Of a stretch of 64,000 nt of DNA, positions 46,917 through 56,816 are shown in pieces. A model generated the notes under the pieces. It did not search any database. It saw nothing but the letters and a program-made list of their open reading frames with translations, and was not told the origin of the DNA. Origin of the DNA: Pseudomonas umsongensis (GTDB lineage: Bacteria; Pseudomonadota; Gammaproteobacteria; Pseudomonadales; Pseudomonadaceae); NCBI RefSeq assembly GCF_002236105.1, contig NZ_NIWU01000001.1, forward strand, positions 744,001 to 808,000, in the 5' to 3' direction. The number at the start of each line of letters is the position of its first letter. Position 1 is the stretch's first letter. A program made the translations under genes and the position numbers.

Positions 46917-49430
46917 TCACTCCCCGACAAACCAGCGGTAATACGGATTCCCGCCATCCCCGCGCATCACCTCACGCACATCCCTGGCCCAGGCATCCCG
47001 GTCACCGTCATAGGCGTGCAGGCTCGCCCGGTAGAACTGCATCAGGCGTTGCCGATGGGCGTTCATTCGCTCGCTGAACCCTTGATCCGCGTTCACCAGC
47101 ACCGGCGGTTGGTGCAAGTCCAGCAGGGCCGGCAGCACTCGGCTGATTTCCTTGGCCCGCACCCACGGCGCGTATTCGATGCGCGGCTGATCATCCGTCA
47201 CCGCCGGTGCATCGGCGGCGAAGCGTTCCAGGCCGGCGCGATCAGTGACCCAGGTCGCGAGCAAGGCGGCAGCCGAGCCGATACCGACATCCTGCAAGGT
47301 GCTGCGCACACTGTCCTGTTGGAAACGTTGAGTGATCCTGGCGGCATCCAGCTCGATTGGCGCAAGCGACCCCACCAGCAGCATCTCGTGAAACTCGCTG
47401 GTCCACAGCGTGGCGTAAGGGAAGGCATCGAGAAAACTGCGCACCAGCGAACGCGAGTCGTCGATGTTCTGCGTGGGCAAAGGCAACCACTGGGCGACCA
47501 GGCCCTGTTTCTGCAAGCGGCTGGCGGCCAACTGGTAGAAGTCCCGGGAGTACAGGTTGACCACGCCGGCCGCTGAGGGCGGTGGCGGTTCGAGGGTGAT
47601 CAGGTCGTAGCGCTGGGGATTGCGCAGGAGTTCCTGGCGACCGTCGCGCAGGCGCACGTCGACACCCGGATCGGCCGCGGCATTGAAGTTGCCCTTGAAC
47701 AGCGGCGCGGCCTTGACCACCGACGGCAGCAGTTCAGCCACAACGCGGTGTTCCAGGCCCGGATAGCGGGTCAAGGCGCCCACGGTGATGCCCGTGCCGA
47801 AACCGATCACCAGCGCCGAACGCGGGTCGCCATTGTGGATCAACAGCGGCAGCAGCGCCTGAATCCGCATGTAGCGCAGCGAAGGCATGGCGTCGCCGGT
47901 GTTGGACACACCCTGGATATACAAGCGCTGGAACGCTCGCTGACCCTTGCCCTGGGTGACCACAGCGACAGTGCCGCCGCGCCCCTCCTCGTAGAACGCC
48001 AACGTGCCGTTACGCGCGCCGGGCAGCAGGCTGGCCAGCTTGTCCACGGGGGGCAGCAGCGCCAGTGCCACCGAAACCAGGCCGACCGCGATGACGCCCT
48101 GGCGCCTTCCCTTTTTCACGCCGTGGCCCTTGCGCACGGCAAAGTAGCCGATACCCGCAGCAATGATCGCCAGCAGTCCCAGGGTTCGAACCAGGCCCAA
48201 CAGCGGGATCAGCACAAAGCCGCAGAGCATCACCCCGACGATACCGCCGAGGGTATTGAACGCCACCACCTCACCGACGTTGCGTCCTACATGGTCGCGC
48301 CCGACGCTCAAGCGCAGGGCCACGGGAAACGCCGCGCCGAGCAGCACCGTGGGTACAAACACGATGCTCAGCGCCGCCACGGCGAAGCGTGCGCTCATGC
48401 CGAGCAGTTCACTGGCGCCCCATGACAGCACCCAGGCTTCGACCACGCTTTGTGCGAGCACCAGCCACCGCCCGAGCAGGGCAATCTCGAGCAATGCGAT
48501 CAAGCCGGCACCGGCGATCAGCAGGCCGAACACACCCCAGGGATCGCGCAGGCGATCAACCCGACGGGCGAGCAGGGCGCTCCCCAGAAATAGCCCGGTG
48601 AGGTACGTCGCCAATACCACGGCAAACGCATAAGTGCGCGTACTCATGAATTGCACGATGGATTGCGACCAGACCACTTCGTAACCCAAGGCCACGCCGC
48701 CGGCAATCGAATACAGCCACAGGGCCAGGCGGTCCGGGGCTTTGTCGGCGTGATGTCTGGCCGGCGTTTCAACGGGCAGCGAACGCTGGCGCTGGAACCA
48801 CAAGGCACCTGCTGCAGCCAGCAGATTGAGCATCGCGGCGGCCAGGGCGCTGCCGCGCACGCCGAGGGTGGCAATCAGTATGAAGGCGGCGAGCAGAGTG
48901 CCGGCAATGGCGCCCGCGGTGTTGGCCGCGTAGAGGTGACCACCGGCCTTGCCCAGTTGTTGTGGATCGGCGGCCAGGGAGCGCACCAACACCGGCAGCG
49001 TGCCGCCCATCAGCAACGCCGGAATGCCCACCAGTGCAAACGGCAACACCCAGGCCAACAGGCCCACCTGTTGCTCCAGCCAGGCAAACGGACTGGCCGC
49101 GAGGCTCATGGCGAAGGTCGCGCCGACACCCAGCACCGCCACCAGCACTTCCAGCCCGGCATACAACAGGACCGGTTGCCGCAAGCGGTCCGCCCAGCGG
49201 CCGAACAACAAACCGCCCAACGCCAGGCCGGCAAAAAACGCACTGATCCCGGTGGTGATGGCGTACACCTCGACGCCCACCACCAGCGACAGCTGCTTGA
49301 TCCACAGCACCTGATACACCAGCGCCGCGGCACCGGAGACGAACAGCAACAGGGCGGGGATCAACAGCGCCGGGGAGGCGACGTGAGGGGCAGGTATGGC
49401 CGACGATTTGCTGGCGACACGTGAGGACAT
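46917..49430 (-). CDS. Fused MFS-like membrane / spermidine-synthase-like protein
   Basis: An 837-residue protein. The first ~440 residues carry about 11-12 hydrophobic helices resembling an MFS or SpeE-associated membrane domain. The C-terminal ~370 residues resemble spermidine synthase, with a nucleotide-binding-like segment SALVIGFGTGITVGAL and the later DLITLEPPPPSAAGVVNLYSRDFY. Such fusions are common in bacteria and few have proven activity. The acidic residues that bind putrescine in true SpeE are not obvious, so polyamine synthesis should not be assumed. It lies downstream of the sulfatase gene on the same strand. Confidence 0.82.
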   Translation of the reverse strand: MSSRVASKSSAIPAPHVASPALLIPALLLFVSGAAALVYQVLWIKQLSLVVGVEVYAITTGISAFFAGLALGGLLFGRWADRLRQPVLLYAGLEVLVAVLGVGATFAMSLAASPFAWLEQQVGLLAWVLPFALVGIPALLMGGTLPVLVRSLAADPQQLGKAGGHLYAANTAGAIAGTLLAAFILIATLGVRGSALAAAMLNLLAAAGALWFQRQRSLPVETPARHHADKAPDRLALWLYSIAGGVALGYEVVWSQSIVQFMSTRTYAFAVVLATYLTGLFLGSALLARRVDRLRDPWGVFGLLIAGAGLIALLEIALLGRWLVLAQSVVEAWVLSWGASELLGMSARFAVAALSIVFVPTVLLGAAFPVALRLSVGRDHVGRNVGEVVAFNTLGGIVGVMLCGFVLIPLLGLVRTLGLLAIIAAGIGYFAVRKGHGVKKGRRQGVIAVGLVSVALALLPPVDKLASLLPGARNGTLAFYEEGRGGTVAVVTQGKGQRAFQRLYIQGVSNTGDAMPSLRYMRIQALLPLLIHNGDPRSALVIGFGTGITVGALTRYPGLEHRVVAELLPSVVKAAPLFKGNFNAAADPGVDVRLRDGRQELLRNPQRYDLITLEPPPPSAAGVVNLYSRDFYQLAASRLQKQGLVAQWLPLPTQNIDDSRSLVRSFLDAFPYATLWTSEFHEMLLVGSLAPIELDAARITQRFQQDSVRSTLQDVGIGSAAALLATWVTDRAGLERFAADAPAVTDDQPRIEYAPWVRAKEISRVLPALLDLHQPPVLVNADQGFSERMNAHRQRLMQFYRASLHAYDGDRDAWARDVREVMRGDGGNPYYRWFVGE

Positions 49431-49542
49431 TGCGGATGGCCTTATGCAAAACTCGAATTAAACACGAATCCTGTTGGAGCTGCGGTGCGGCAATCCGACT
49501 TGCCAGCTCCGACAGCGAGTGTGTTCGCATTCCATAAATAAG

Positions 49543-49568
49543 TCCGCTCGCCGGTAAGGGCGAGCGGC
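49543..49568 (-). terminator. Probable terminator after the sulfatase gene
   Basis: On the minus strand CCGCTCGCC-cttacc-GGCGAGCGG is followed by ACTTATTTAT. It sits 14 bases past the sulfatase stop. The T-run is weak. Confidence 0.6.
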
Positions 49569-49580
49569 GGTCGAGCGGTA

Positions 49581-51161
49581 TTACTGTGCGGCTTTCATTT
49601 TTTCGGCAATTTTGGCATCTACCGCAGCCCGGATCTGATCCACGCTGAAGCTGGCTGGTTTCTGGCTAGGTGGATAATCGATGAAGGTTTGCAGGAACGC
49701 CGCCGATTTCATTACTGCAATTTCAGTTAGGTAAACGTTCTTGGTGGTCCAATCGTAGTATTGGTCGGAAACCACGTCGGCCCTTTCAAATGGGTCCATG
49801 CGCAGGTTGAAGACTTTCGGTACGCGCAGGCATACGAATGGTTCGCTCCATACCTTGAACCCGCCAGGGGCGCGCTGCTCACAGAACACTGCTTTCCAAT
49901 TGTCGAAGCGCATCGATACCAGCACGCCGTCATCGTTGAAGTAGTAAAACTCCTTGCGCTCGCTCTTAGGCTGTTGGCCGGTCAGGTAGGGCAACTGGTT
50001 GTAGCCGTCCAGGTGCACCTTGAAGTTGTTGCCGCCGGAAGTCGGCGCCCAGCCTTTGAGCAGTTTGTCCTTCACCTCGGGATCGCCAGCCGCCGCGAGC
50101 AGGGTCGGGAACCAGTCCATACCCGAGAACATCTCGTTGGACACTTCACCTGGTTTGATCTTGCCCGGCCAGCGGACCATAGCTGGCACCCGATAGGCGC
50201 CTTCCCAGTTGGAGTTCTTCTCGTTGCGAAATGGGGTGGTCGCCGCATCCGGCCAGGAGAACTGGTTCGGGCCGTTGTCGGTGGTATAGACGACGATGGT
50301 GTTATCGGCGATTTTCAGGTCGTCGAGGGTTTTCAGCAGTTTGCCGACGTCGCCGTCATGCTCGAGCATGCCGTCGGCATATTCGTTGCCGGGCATGCCG
50401 CTTTGGCCTTTCATCGAGTCACGCACGTGAGTGAACAAGTGCATGCGCGTGGTATTCATCCAAACGAAGAACGGTTTGTCCGCCTTGGCCTGTTTTTCGA
50501 TGAACGCCTGGGCGGCAGCGGTGGTTTCGTCGTCGATGGTTTCCATACGCTTGACGGTCAACGCACCGGTGTCTTCGATCTTGCCGTCGGCGAAGCTGTG
50601 GATCACGCCCCGCGGGGTATAGGCCTTGGTGAACTCAGGGTTATCCTTGGGCCAATTGGCACGTTCGGGTTCTTCTTCGGCGTTGAGGTGGTACAGGTTG
50701 CCGAAAAACTCATCGAAGCCGTGGGCGGTCGGCAAGTACTCATCGCGGTCACCAAGGTGGTTTTTGCCAAACTGGCCGGTGGCGTAACCCTGGGACTTGA
50801 GCGCCTGGGCGATGGTGATATCACGCTTTTGCAGGCCAACGGTCGCACCCGGCAGACCGACTTTCGACAGTCCGGTACGCAGTGGGGTCTGACCCGTGAT
50901 GAACGATGACCGCCCGGCGGTGCAGCTGTTCTCCGCGTAATAGTCAGTGAACATCATGCCTTCCTTGGCGATGCGGTCGATGTTTGGCGTCTTGTAGCCG
51001 ACTACACCCATGGAATAGGCGCTGATGTTGGTCTGGCCGATATCGTCGCCGAAGATCACCAGAATGTTGGGTTTATCCGCGGCCCCGGCCGTGGCCGAGA
51101 ACGCCATCACCGAAGCCGCCAGCAAGGCCGCCTTCGGTATCCACTTGCGTATGCCAGTCAT
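49581..51161 (-). CDS. Exported arylsulfatase-family sulfatase
   Basis: A 526-residue periplasmic sulfatase. The signal peptide (MTGIRKWIPKAALLAASVMAF...AGAA) starts at 51161, preceded by AAGGAGC. The metal-binding start ILVIFGDDIGQTN and the formylglycine motif CTAGRSSFITGQ (C-x-A-x-R, Cys type) are visible, then FGKNHLGD and TTDNGPNQFSWPD. The Cys must be oxidised to formylglycine for activity, and no maturase gene is in the window. It follows the HAD-like gene on the same strand. Substrate unknown. Confidence 0.9.
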   Translation of the reverse strand: MTGIRKWIPKAALLAASVMAFSATAGAADKPNILVIFGDDIGQTNISAYSMGVVGYKTPNIDRIAKEGMMFTDYYAENSCTAGRSSFITGQTPLRTGLSKVGLPGATVGLQKRDITIAQALKSQGYATGQFGKNHLGDRDEYLPTAHGFDEFFGNLYHLNAEEEPERANWPKDNPEFTKAYTPRGVIHSFADGKIEDTGALTVKRMETIDDETTAAAQAFIEKQAKADKPFFVWMNTTRMHLFTHVRDSMKGQSGMPGNEYADGMLEHDGDVGKLLKTLDDLKIADNTIVVYTTDNGPNQFSWPDAATTPFRNEKNSNWEGAYRVPAMVRWPGKIKPGEVSNEMFSGMDWFPTLLAAAGDPEVKDKLLKGWAPTSGGNNFKVHLDGYNQLPYLTGQQPKSERKEFYYFNDDGVLVSMRFDNWKAVFCEQRAPGGFKVWSEPFVCLRVPKVFNLRMDPFERADVVSDQYYDWTTKNVYLTEIAVMKSAAFLQTFIDYPPSQKPASFSVDQIRAAVDAKIAEKMKAAQ

Positions 51162-51230
51162 ATGACTTGCTCCTTTTGCTTGAGTCGCTCGGTGCGACAA
51201 ACGTTCATTGCGGTCCTGCGTCACGCTTTT

Positions 51231-52259
51231 TTATTGCACTTGCTCGGGTGTGGCGGCATCGAACGGATAGATCCGGCGCCATTCGGCAGCCATGTCGACA
51301 ACGGTCCAGCCACGGGTTTTTGCTTCGTCCAGGGCCTTGTCCAGACGGCCGATCTGCGATTGGCGGTCGTAGGCCCATTCGCGCTTGGCGTCGGTGTGAT
51401 GCACCAGCCCCATGAAACGTTTGCCGGTCCCGGCCGCAGTCCATTGCAGCATTTGCAGGTCGCCGTCGGAGTTGCCGAACGCGAGAATCGGTCGACGCCC
51501 GATCACGGCGTCGATGCTCACCGGCTTGCCCGGCCCGTCGTCGTTATGCGCCAGTTTCGGGGTGCGCAGGATCGACGCCTGGCCATCCTTGTACTCAAAC
51601 GAGGTGACGAATGTGGTGCCGATCACCTGCTCGGGGGGGATGCCGTAGACCTTTTCGGCGAAGGCGCGCATGAAGCCGGTGTCGCCACCGGAAACGATGT
51701 AGGTCTTGAAGTCCTGGCTGCGCAGGTAGTCAAGCATTTCCAGCATCGGCTGGAAGATCATTTCGGTGTACGGCTTGCCGGTTTTCGGGTGACGTGCCTG
51801 GCTCAGCCACGTCTTGGCGTAATCGTCGAAGGCTTCTGTGGTCATGCCGGTGTGGGTTGCACCGAAGATTTTCATCATGCCTTCAAGGCCACTGGCGGCC
51901 AGGGCCTGGTGATCGTTTTCCAGCACGGCCTGGAATGGCTGGGTGGTTTTCCATTCCGGATGCTGCGCCGCCGTACGCTTGACCTCTTCCAGGGCAAACA
52001 GCAGTTCGAAGTACATCGGCTGCTCGCTCCACAAGGTGCCGTCGTTATCGAACACGGCGATACGGTCCTCGGGTTTGACGAAGTCCTTGCTACCTTGATC
52101 GGTCACCGCCTGGACGAATTCGATGATGTTCTTTTTCGACGGGCCGTCATTCCATGACGGCAATGGTTCAGCGGCCTGGACCAGCATTGGCAGGCTCAGG
52201 GCCAATGCCAGCAGCAGCTTTAACCCGTGGAACTGGCGGTGCGCTATCGGGCTCGTCAT
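51231..52259 (-). CDS. Exported HAD-superfamily hydrolase
   Basis: A 342-residue HAD phosphatase-like protein with a signal peptide ([19 protein letters not shown]). Motif I is [10 protein letters not shown] (near 70), motif II is [10 protein letters not shown], and a later [11 protein letters not shown] gives the motif IV Asp residues. The start at 52259 overlaps the stop of the BatD-like gene (ATGA), so this is the tail of the second MoxR/VWA operon. It probably hydrolyses a phosphate ester in the periplasm; substrate unknown. Confidence 0.86.
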   Translation of the reverse strand: MTSPIAHRQFHGLKLLLALALSLPMLVQAAEPLPSWNDGPSKKNIIEFVQAVTDQGSKDFVKPEDRIAVFDNDGTLWSEQPMYFELLFALEEVKRTAAQHPEWKTTQPFQAVLENDHQALAASGLEGMMKIFGATHTGMTTEAFDDYAKTWLSQARHPKTGKPYTEMIFQPMLEMLDYLRSQDFKTYIVSGGDTGFMRAFAEKVYGIPPEQVIGTTFVTSFEYKDGQASILRTPKLAHNDDGPGKPVSIDAVIGRRPILAFGNSDGDLQMLQWTAAGTGKRFMGLVHHTDAKREWAYDRQSQIGRLDKALDEAKTRGWTVVDMAAEWRRIYPFDAATPEQVQ

Positions 52260-53683
52260 GGGAAATCCTTCTCGTGAACGGGGTTGAGTGGTCGTAGTGC
52301 GCTAGCAACTGATTCTTGATTGTTTTCGGCCTGACTATGCAGCGTAGCCAAGGATTGCCTGAGTTGGAGCAGTGCCTGGTCTTTTGTCGGTTGCCGGCCA
52401 TAGCACGCACGCAGGAACGCTTGCAGGCGTGCGCCGAAAGCGGTCAGTCTCAAGCCCTTGCGGCGGCGCCGGGTCCACAGGTACAGGGCACTCAACTGCG
52501 CGGGCTGGCCCTGCAGTTGTGGCGGGATCTGCCGCCAGGCGTACTCGGCAGATTCAAGCCAGGCTGCGCGAAGTGCAGCGCGTCGAGCCTGCCAGCCGAG
52601 GCGCGCACGATGAATCAACGGACGCGCCAACCACACAAGCAGCGCCACGCCCAATAGCAGCGCCAGCAGGCCAAAGGTGTACCCCGAGAGGTGCAGGCGG
52701 TTTTGCTGGCCGAGTTTTTTCAGGTCATCGCTGAGGGAGAACACCGGCCGATAACTATTATTGGCTACGGCGTCGAAGTCCACGGCGGGGACGTGCGCGG
52801 TGCGGGCCTGCTGGCTGCTTGCGTCCCACCATTTCAATTCGATGGCGGGCAAGCTGTGATGGCCTTCGGAGTCGATCCGGTAAGTCACGCTGTCGATGCG
52901 CTGACCACCCGTGAAGTGGCCGCGACCGTCGTCCAGGGTGCTGACCTGGGGATTTTTCGGGTAACGACTGAGACCACTGACATCCCCCAGCGCTGGCGTC
53001 GGCAACGAAATGGCGAGGGCGCCGTCGGCTTGCAGGGTCAATTGGCGGGTGAGGCTGTCGCCGACTTTCAACGCAGTGGCCGGCTTGATGATGTTCTGGG
53101 TGAAACGCAGCCCCTGTGCCACCAGTACCGGCTCTGCGGGTGCGAACCCCGGCGGTTGTGTCGCAGTGAAGTGCAACGGTTGGCTTTGCGCACTGAGCTC
53201 AGTCGTCGCCTGGCCCGGGGTGACCCGTACTGTCAGTGGCGCAATATCGAAAGCCCGCGCGACGTTGGGTGTGATCAAGTAGCTGTAGCGCATGCCGTTG
53301 AAGGATTTGCCATCGAGCGTCTGGTTCAGGTGTTCGGCGTGGCCGTCTGGCGGCAACACCAGTGCACCCGGCAACTTCAGGTCGGGCAGGGTGGGGGCGC
53401 TGGTAAACCAGGTGTCGGTGAGCACATCCAGGTGCAATTCGATGAGGCTGCCGACCATGGCGGAATCGGCGGGTTGCAGGCTGGCCTGGACGCGAAGCTC
53501 GGGTTCGGCGGCGAGGGTGGTGGTGCTGATCATGCAAAGGAGCAAGGCGCCGAACCTTGTGGTGATTGATCTGGCGTCTTCGCGAGCAGGCTCGCTCCCA
53601 CAGGGAATCTGTGGTGTACAAAGATCCCTTGTGGGAGCGAGCCTGCTCGCGAAGGGCGCGACACGGTTCCGGACATTGATCAT
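52256..53683 (-). CDS. BatD-like protein with an in-frame REP pair in its 5' coding region
   Basis: About 475 residues if read from the ATG overlapping the upstream stop at 53680-53683 (MINVRNRV). Right after codon 8 the frame crosses a REP pair (53577-53655), translated as roughly 30 odd residues ([18 protein letters not shown]...). It then reaches the apparent signal peptide [19 protein letters not shown]. The mature part is a beta-rich BatD-type ectodomain, with a membrane helix near residue 340 ([18 protein letters not shown]) and a basic tail. A TTG at the ALLLCM position, with AAGG upstream, is an alternative start that would skip the REP-encoded stretch. It overlaps the HAD gene by four bases. 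Confidence 0.75.
   Translation of the reverse strand: MINVRNRVAPFASRLAPTRDLCTPQIPCGSEPAREDARSITTRFGALLLCMISTTTLAAEPELRVQASLQPADSAMVGSLIELHLDVLTDTWFTSAPTLPDLKLPGALVLPPDGHAEHLNQTLDGKSFNGMRYSYLITPNVARAFDIAPLTVRVTPGQATTELSAQSQPLHFTATQPPGFAPAEPVLVAQGLRFTQNIIKPATALKVGDSLTRQLTLQADGALAISLPTPALGDVSGLSRYPKNPQVSTLDDGRGHFTGGQRIDSVTYRIDSEGHHSLPAIELKWWDASSQQARTAHVPAVDFDAVANNSYRPVFSLSDDLKKLGQQNRLHLSGYTFGLLALLLGVALLVWLARPLIHRARLGWQARRAALRAAWLESAEYAWRQIPPQLQGQPAQLSALYLWTRRRRKGLRLTAFGARLQAFLRACYGRQPTKDQALLQLRQSLATLHSQAENNQESVASALRPLNPVHEKDFP
53577..53655. repeat. REP pair inside the BatD-like coding sequence
   Basis: TCTTCGCGAGCAGGCTCGCT (53577 on) and AGCGAGCCTGCTCGCGAAG (ending about 53654) are inverted arms of the same type as the intergenic copies elsewhere in the window. 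Here they fall between the ATG and the signal peptide of a gene and keep its frame open. Confidence 0.92.
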
Positions 53684-55260
53684 GGCTTTGGCCCCATTTG
53701 ATCCTGCAAACTGAATTTCTGCTTCAGGAACCTGGCTGGCGATGTCGTCAGGTTCTGCAACCACAGCTCATCCGAAGCTGCCTGTTCGGTTTGCAGCGCT
53801 TTGCTCTGGCCCTTGCCCGGCGCCTTGTCCATCTTGATTTCGTCCGGTTTGACTTCGGGAGCATTTTGTTCGGCGCTTTCGGTGTCCTTCTGCAACGCAA
53901 TCGCCAAGGCAAGATTGGCCGTCGCCTCAGGGAATTGCGGCTGCAACTTCAACGCCTGGGTGTAGGCCGCGATGGCCTCGTCGAATTTGAAGCGGCGCAC
54001 GTAAATGTTGCCCAGGTAGAAATAGGCCTGTGGCGTCTGCAGCCGCGCGAAGCTGGCCAGGGCCAGGTCGAAATCGGCAGCGTTGTAGGCGGCGATGCCT
54101 TTCCAGTACGGGTCGACGAAATGCGCGGCGGCCTGGGGGAAATGCTCATGTTCGAAGGCCCAGCGACCTTGCTGGTCCGGAGTGAAAAATGCGTCGACCA
54201 GCGCATTCGCCTGCGCCGGAGCAGGTTGCAGGCCAACGCCGATGAGCAGTAGGAAACCGGCCATCCAGTTCAGGCTCCAGCCCTTGCGCACACTGAAAAA
54301 CGCGATCAACAGCAGCGGCCAGCACAGCCAGTAGCCCGCGTCCTTCCAGTGCAGCTCGCGCTGTTCGTCACTGGCACTCTGGAAATGCTGTTGAGCGTGC
54401 AGTTCGATCCAATCCAGGTCGTCGTCATTGAGCGTCAGGCTGCCCAGCGGCGCATCCATGGCTGACGCGAGTTGCTTGAGTGCTGCCTGATCAAAACTGC
54501 CCAGTACCGGGCGACCATTGCTGTCGGTGCGTGGCTGGCCGTTGGCGTTGTGGATGAGCCCGCCGTCTTCGCTGCCGACCGCGAGGATCAGCACCTGCAG
54601 CGCGCTGTCGGCCAGTTGCTGGTCCAGGCCCGCCAGGCCCGAGGTATCGGCGCCGTCGGTAATCAGCAACAGGGTACCTGGGGTTTTTTCCGCCGCCAGC
54701 AGGCGTTTGGCCTGATCGATCACCACCCCGACATTTTTTCCCGGTTTGCCGATCAGGTCGGTGCCCAAGGCCTGAATGAAACTGTCGAGCAGGGCCGGAT
54801 CGTCGGTGGGCGGCAGTACCAGGTGTGCGCTGCCTGCATAGGCGATCAGCGCATTGCGCGCGCCGGAACGACGCTGGATCAGGTCATGCAGCTTGTGCTT
54901 GGCCGCTTCGAGCCGGCTGGGTTGCACGTCGCTGGCGTCCATCGACGGTGACAGGTCAATGGCGATGATCAGCGGCGCACGGTTTTCCAGGAATTCCGGG
55001 CGATCCTGTTCCCAAGTCGGCCCGGCGGCGGCAACCGCTCCCAGCATCAAAAGCGCGCAGACCAGATGCACCGGTCTTAGCCGTTGCTGGTCCCGGGGGG
55101 TGATCAGCAAGTGCTGCAACAGGTGCTCGGCGATGTTGCTGCGCAAACGCCGTTGCAAGTCGCGGCTGCGGCGCCACAGCAGTGGCAACAGTGCGGCGAA
55201 GGGCAGCAGCAACAGCCAAAGCGGACGCAGGAAGTGGAAGTCGCCGAGGTTGATGTCCAT
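53680..55260 (-). CDS. VWA-TPR membrane protein (second MoxR operon)
   Basis: A 526-residue BatB/BatC-type fusion. It starts at [15 protein letters not shown] (55260); the longer reading to 55332 runs into the upstream gene. A membrane helix ([17 protein letters not shown]) precedes a VWA domain with intact MIDAS ([13 protein letters not shown], then ITDGAD). More helices lie near 310 and TPR units at about 370-460 include [22 protein letters not shown] Glu/Lys-rich tail follows. It keeps the MIDAS that the paralogue at 3308-5041 has lost. It is one base from the upstream VWA gene and overlaps the BatD-like gene. Confidence 0.86.
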   Translation of the reverse strand: MDINLGDFHFLRPLWLLLLPFAALLPLLWRRSRDLQRRLRSNIAEHLLQHLLITPRDQQRLRPVHLVCALLMLGAVAAAGPTWEQDRPEFLENRAPLIIAIDLSPSMDASDVQPSRLEAAKHKLHDLIQRRSGARNALIAYAGSAHLVLPPTDDPALLDSFIQALGTDLIGKPGKNVGVVIDQAKRLLAAEKTPGTLLLITDGADTSGLAGLDQQLADSALQVLILAVGSEDGGLIHNANGQPRTDSNGRPVLGSFDQAALKQLASAMDAPLGSLTLNDDDLDWIELHAQQHFQSASDEQRELHWKDAGYWLCWPLLLIAFFSVRKGWSLNWMAGFLLLIGVGLQPAPAQANALVDAFFTPDQQGRWAFEHEHFPQAAAHFVDPYWKGIAAYNAADFDLALASFARLQTPQAYFYLGNIYVRRFKFDEAIAAYTQALKLQPQFPEATANLALAIALQKDTESAEQNAPEVKPDEIKMDKAPGKGQSKALQTEQAASDELWLQNLTTSPARFLKQKFSLQDQMGPKP

Positions 55261-55261
55261 C

Positions 55262-56254
55262 TCAAGCTTCCTGGCGCTGACGCGCGATGGACAAGCGAGG
55301 CCGCAGCATGGCGCACAAGTGATAGAGCGCAAGCAAGGCGATCGCGGCCCCGAGCGGCCACCAGAACAGGTCGCGCTTGGGCTGATGACTGAGGGTTTTC
55401 ACTTGATGTGGGGTGAGTGTGTCGAGGGTGCTGTAGACCTGGTCCAGCGCGTCGCGATCTTCGGCGCGGAAGAACTTGCCACCGGTGGCGTCGGCGATCT
55501 GCTGCAAGCCCTGCAAGTTGACCTTGGCCTCACCAGCGGCATCTGGATCGCCAATGCCGATGGTGTGAATCACCACGCCTTTGGCCGCCGCCATTTGCGC
55601 CGCGTGGTCCGGGGTGATCGCGCTGCTGGTGTCGTTGCCGTCGGTGAGCAGGATCAGCACTTTTTCCTGTTCATGGGCCTGATCAAGCAGTTTCAGACTC
55701 AAGCCAATGGCATCGCCAATCGCGGTGTTGGGGCCGGCCATGCCGATGCCGGTGTCGTCCAGCAACAGCGAAAGACTGGCGTGATCAAGGGTCAATGGTG
55801 CTTGCGGGTAAGCGCCACTGCCGAACACGATCAGGCCGAGACGATCTTCTTTGCGCTTGTCGATAAAGCCATGCACGACTTCCTTGACCGCTGCCAGTCG
55901 ATTGATTTTCTCGCCGTTGGCGGCGGTGAAATCGGTGGTTTCCATGGACTGGGAGATGTCGATGGCCAGCATCAGGTCGCGCACCGGTTGCTGGCGTTCG
56001 ATGGGTTTTTCCACGTACACCGGCCGGGTCGCCGCCAGCAGCAACAGTGCCCACACCAACAGGTTCAGCAGCAATTGCCAGGGGTTGTTGCGCGTACCGG
56101 CCTGACTCGGTGCCTGGCCGACCGCGCGGCTCATGGCGGCGAAAAACGGTACGCGAACGGCGCTGCGCGCCTCACGGTAATCGGGCAGGTAGCGATAACC
56201 GATCCACGGCAGCGGCAGCAGGAGCAACAGCCAAGGGTAATCAAGCTGCCACAT
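55262..56254 (-). CDS. VWA domain membrane protein BatA-like (second MoxR operon)
   Basis: A 330-residue protein starting MWQLDYPWLLLLLPLPWIG (ATG complement of 56252-56254), which overlaps the DUF4381 stop by 14 bases. A second helix lies near residue 55, then a VWA domain (about 85-270) with MIDAS LAIDISQSMETTDF and LLTDGNDTSSA, and a C-terminal helix (GAAIALLALYHLCAM). It is a paralogue of 5038-6117. Expected to work in the inner membrane with the VWA-TPR and BatD-like proteins. Confidence 0.87.
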   Translation of the reverse strand: MWQLDYPWLLLLLPLPWIGYRYLPDYREARSAVRVPFFAAMSRAVGQAPSQAGTRNNPWQLLLNLLVWALLLLAATRPVYVEKPIERQQPVRDLMLAIDISQSMETTDFTAANGEKINRLAAVKEVVHGFIDKRKEDRLGLIVFGSGAYPQAPLTLDHASLSLLLDDTGIGMAGPNTAIGDAIGLSLKLLDQAHEQEKVLILLTDGNDTSSAITPDHAAQMAAAKGVVIHTIGIGDPDAAGEAKVNLQGLQQIADATGGKFFRAEDRDALDQVYSTLDTLTPHQVKTLSHQPKRDLFWWPLGAAIALLALYHLCAMLRPRLSIARQRQEA

Positions 56255-56816
56255 GATGACATTCCACCCAGTGTCTGCAAGTGTCGAACAGCTGCTGGCG
56301 TTGCACGTTCGGCATGGCGCGCAATACCGCATCAGGTGCGTAGGCCAGTTGCGCCAGTTGTTGGCTGAAGTTGGCGGGGAGGGGGTGTTTACTGTGCCGC
56401 TGCAAGAAGTTTTGCCAATCCGCATTCCCAAGCGCGCCGGGGTCCTGTAGGAGCTGGCTTGCCAGCGATGGGACCCTTGAATGTTGCGTTGTCCTTGCGG
56501 ATGCCATCGCTGGCAAGCCAGCTCCCACAGGGTTTCTGGTCGGTAGGGAGATGGCCACACGCTTGAGCAACTCAGGAAGCTCGCGCAGCGCATTCAGGTC
56601 ATCACTGCGCTTTTGCAACTGTGCCAGCCGCAGCAACGCCTCACGCCGATAACGGTCCCGGCGCCATTGCCAGTAACGCCGTGCACTCAGCAGCACTATT
56701 GCCACGACCAACACCGCGAGCAACACCCACCATCCCCAGGTTTGCGGCACGTAGCTGACCCGCGCTGGCAGTGCGATCTCCTTGAGTTGTTCGATGCTCG
56801 GGACATTCGGGTTCAT
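56241..56816 (-). CDS. DUF4381 protein with an in-frame REP pair
   Basis: A 191-residue single-pass membrane protein: helix WGWWVLLAVLVVAIVLL, basic patch, then a helical domain. Residues about 95-125 (NPVGAGLPAMASARTTQHSR...) are encoded by a REP pair at 56445-56530, which splits the helical domain between VAISLPTR and GNADWQNFLQ. The paralogue at 6110-6604 is 164 residues and has no such insert, and the length difference is close to the REP-encoded stretch. The frame stays open, so the protein may still be made with a disordered loop. Confidence 0.78.
   Translation of the reverse strand: MNPNVPSIEQLKEIALPARVSYVPQTWGWWVLLAVLVVAIVLLSARRYWQWRRDRYRREALLRLAQLQKRSDDLNALRELPELLKRVAISLPTRNPVGAGLPAMASARTTQHSRVPSLASQLLQDPGALGNADWQNFLQRHSKHPLPANFSQQLAQLAYAPDAVLRAMPNVQRQQLFDTCRHWVECHHVAA
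56445..56530. repeat. REP pair inside the DUF4381 coding sequence
   Basis: CCTGTAGGAGCTGGCTTGCC (56444 on) and GGCAAGCCAGCTCCCACAGG (ending about 56531) are inverted arms around a spacer of about 30 bases. The arms continue as AGCGATGG and CCATCGCT. It is a different REP subtype from the one in the neighbouring BatD-like gene. Confidence 0.9.
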
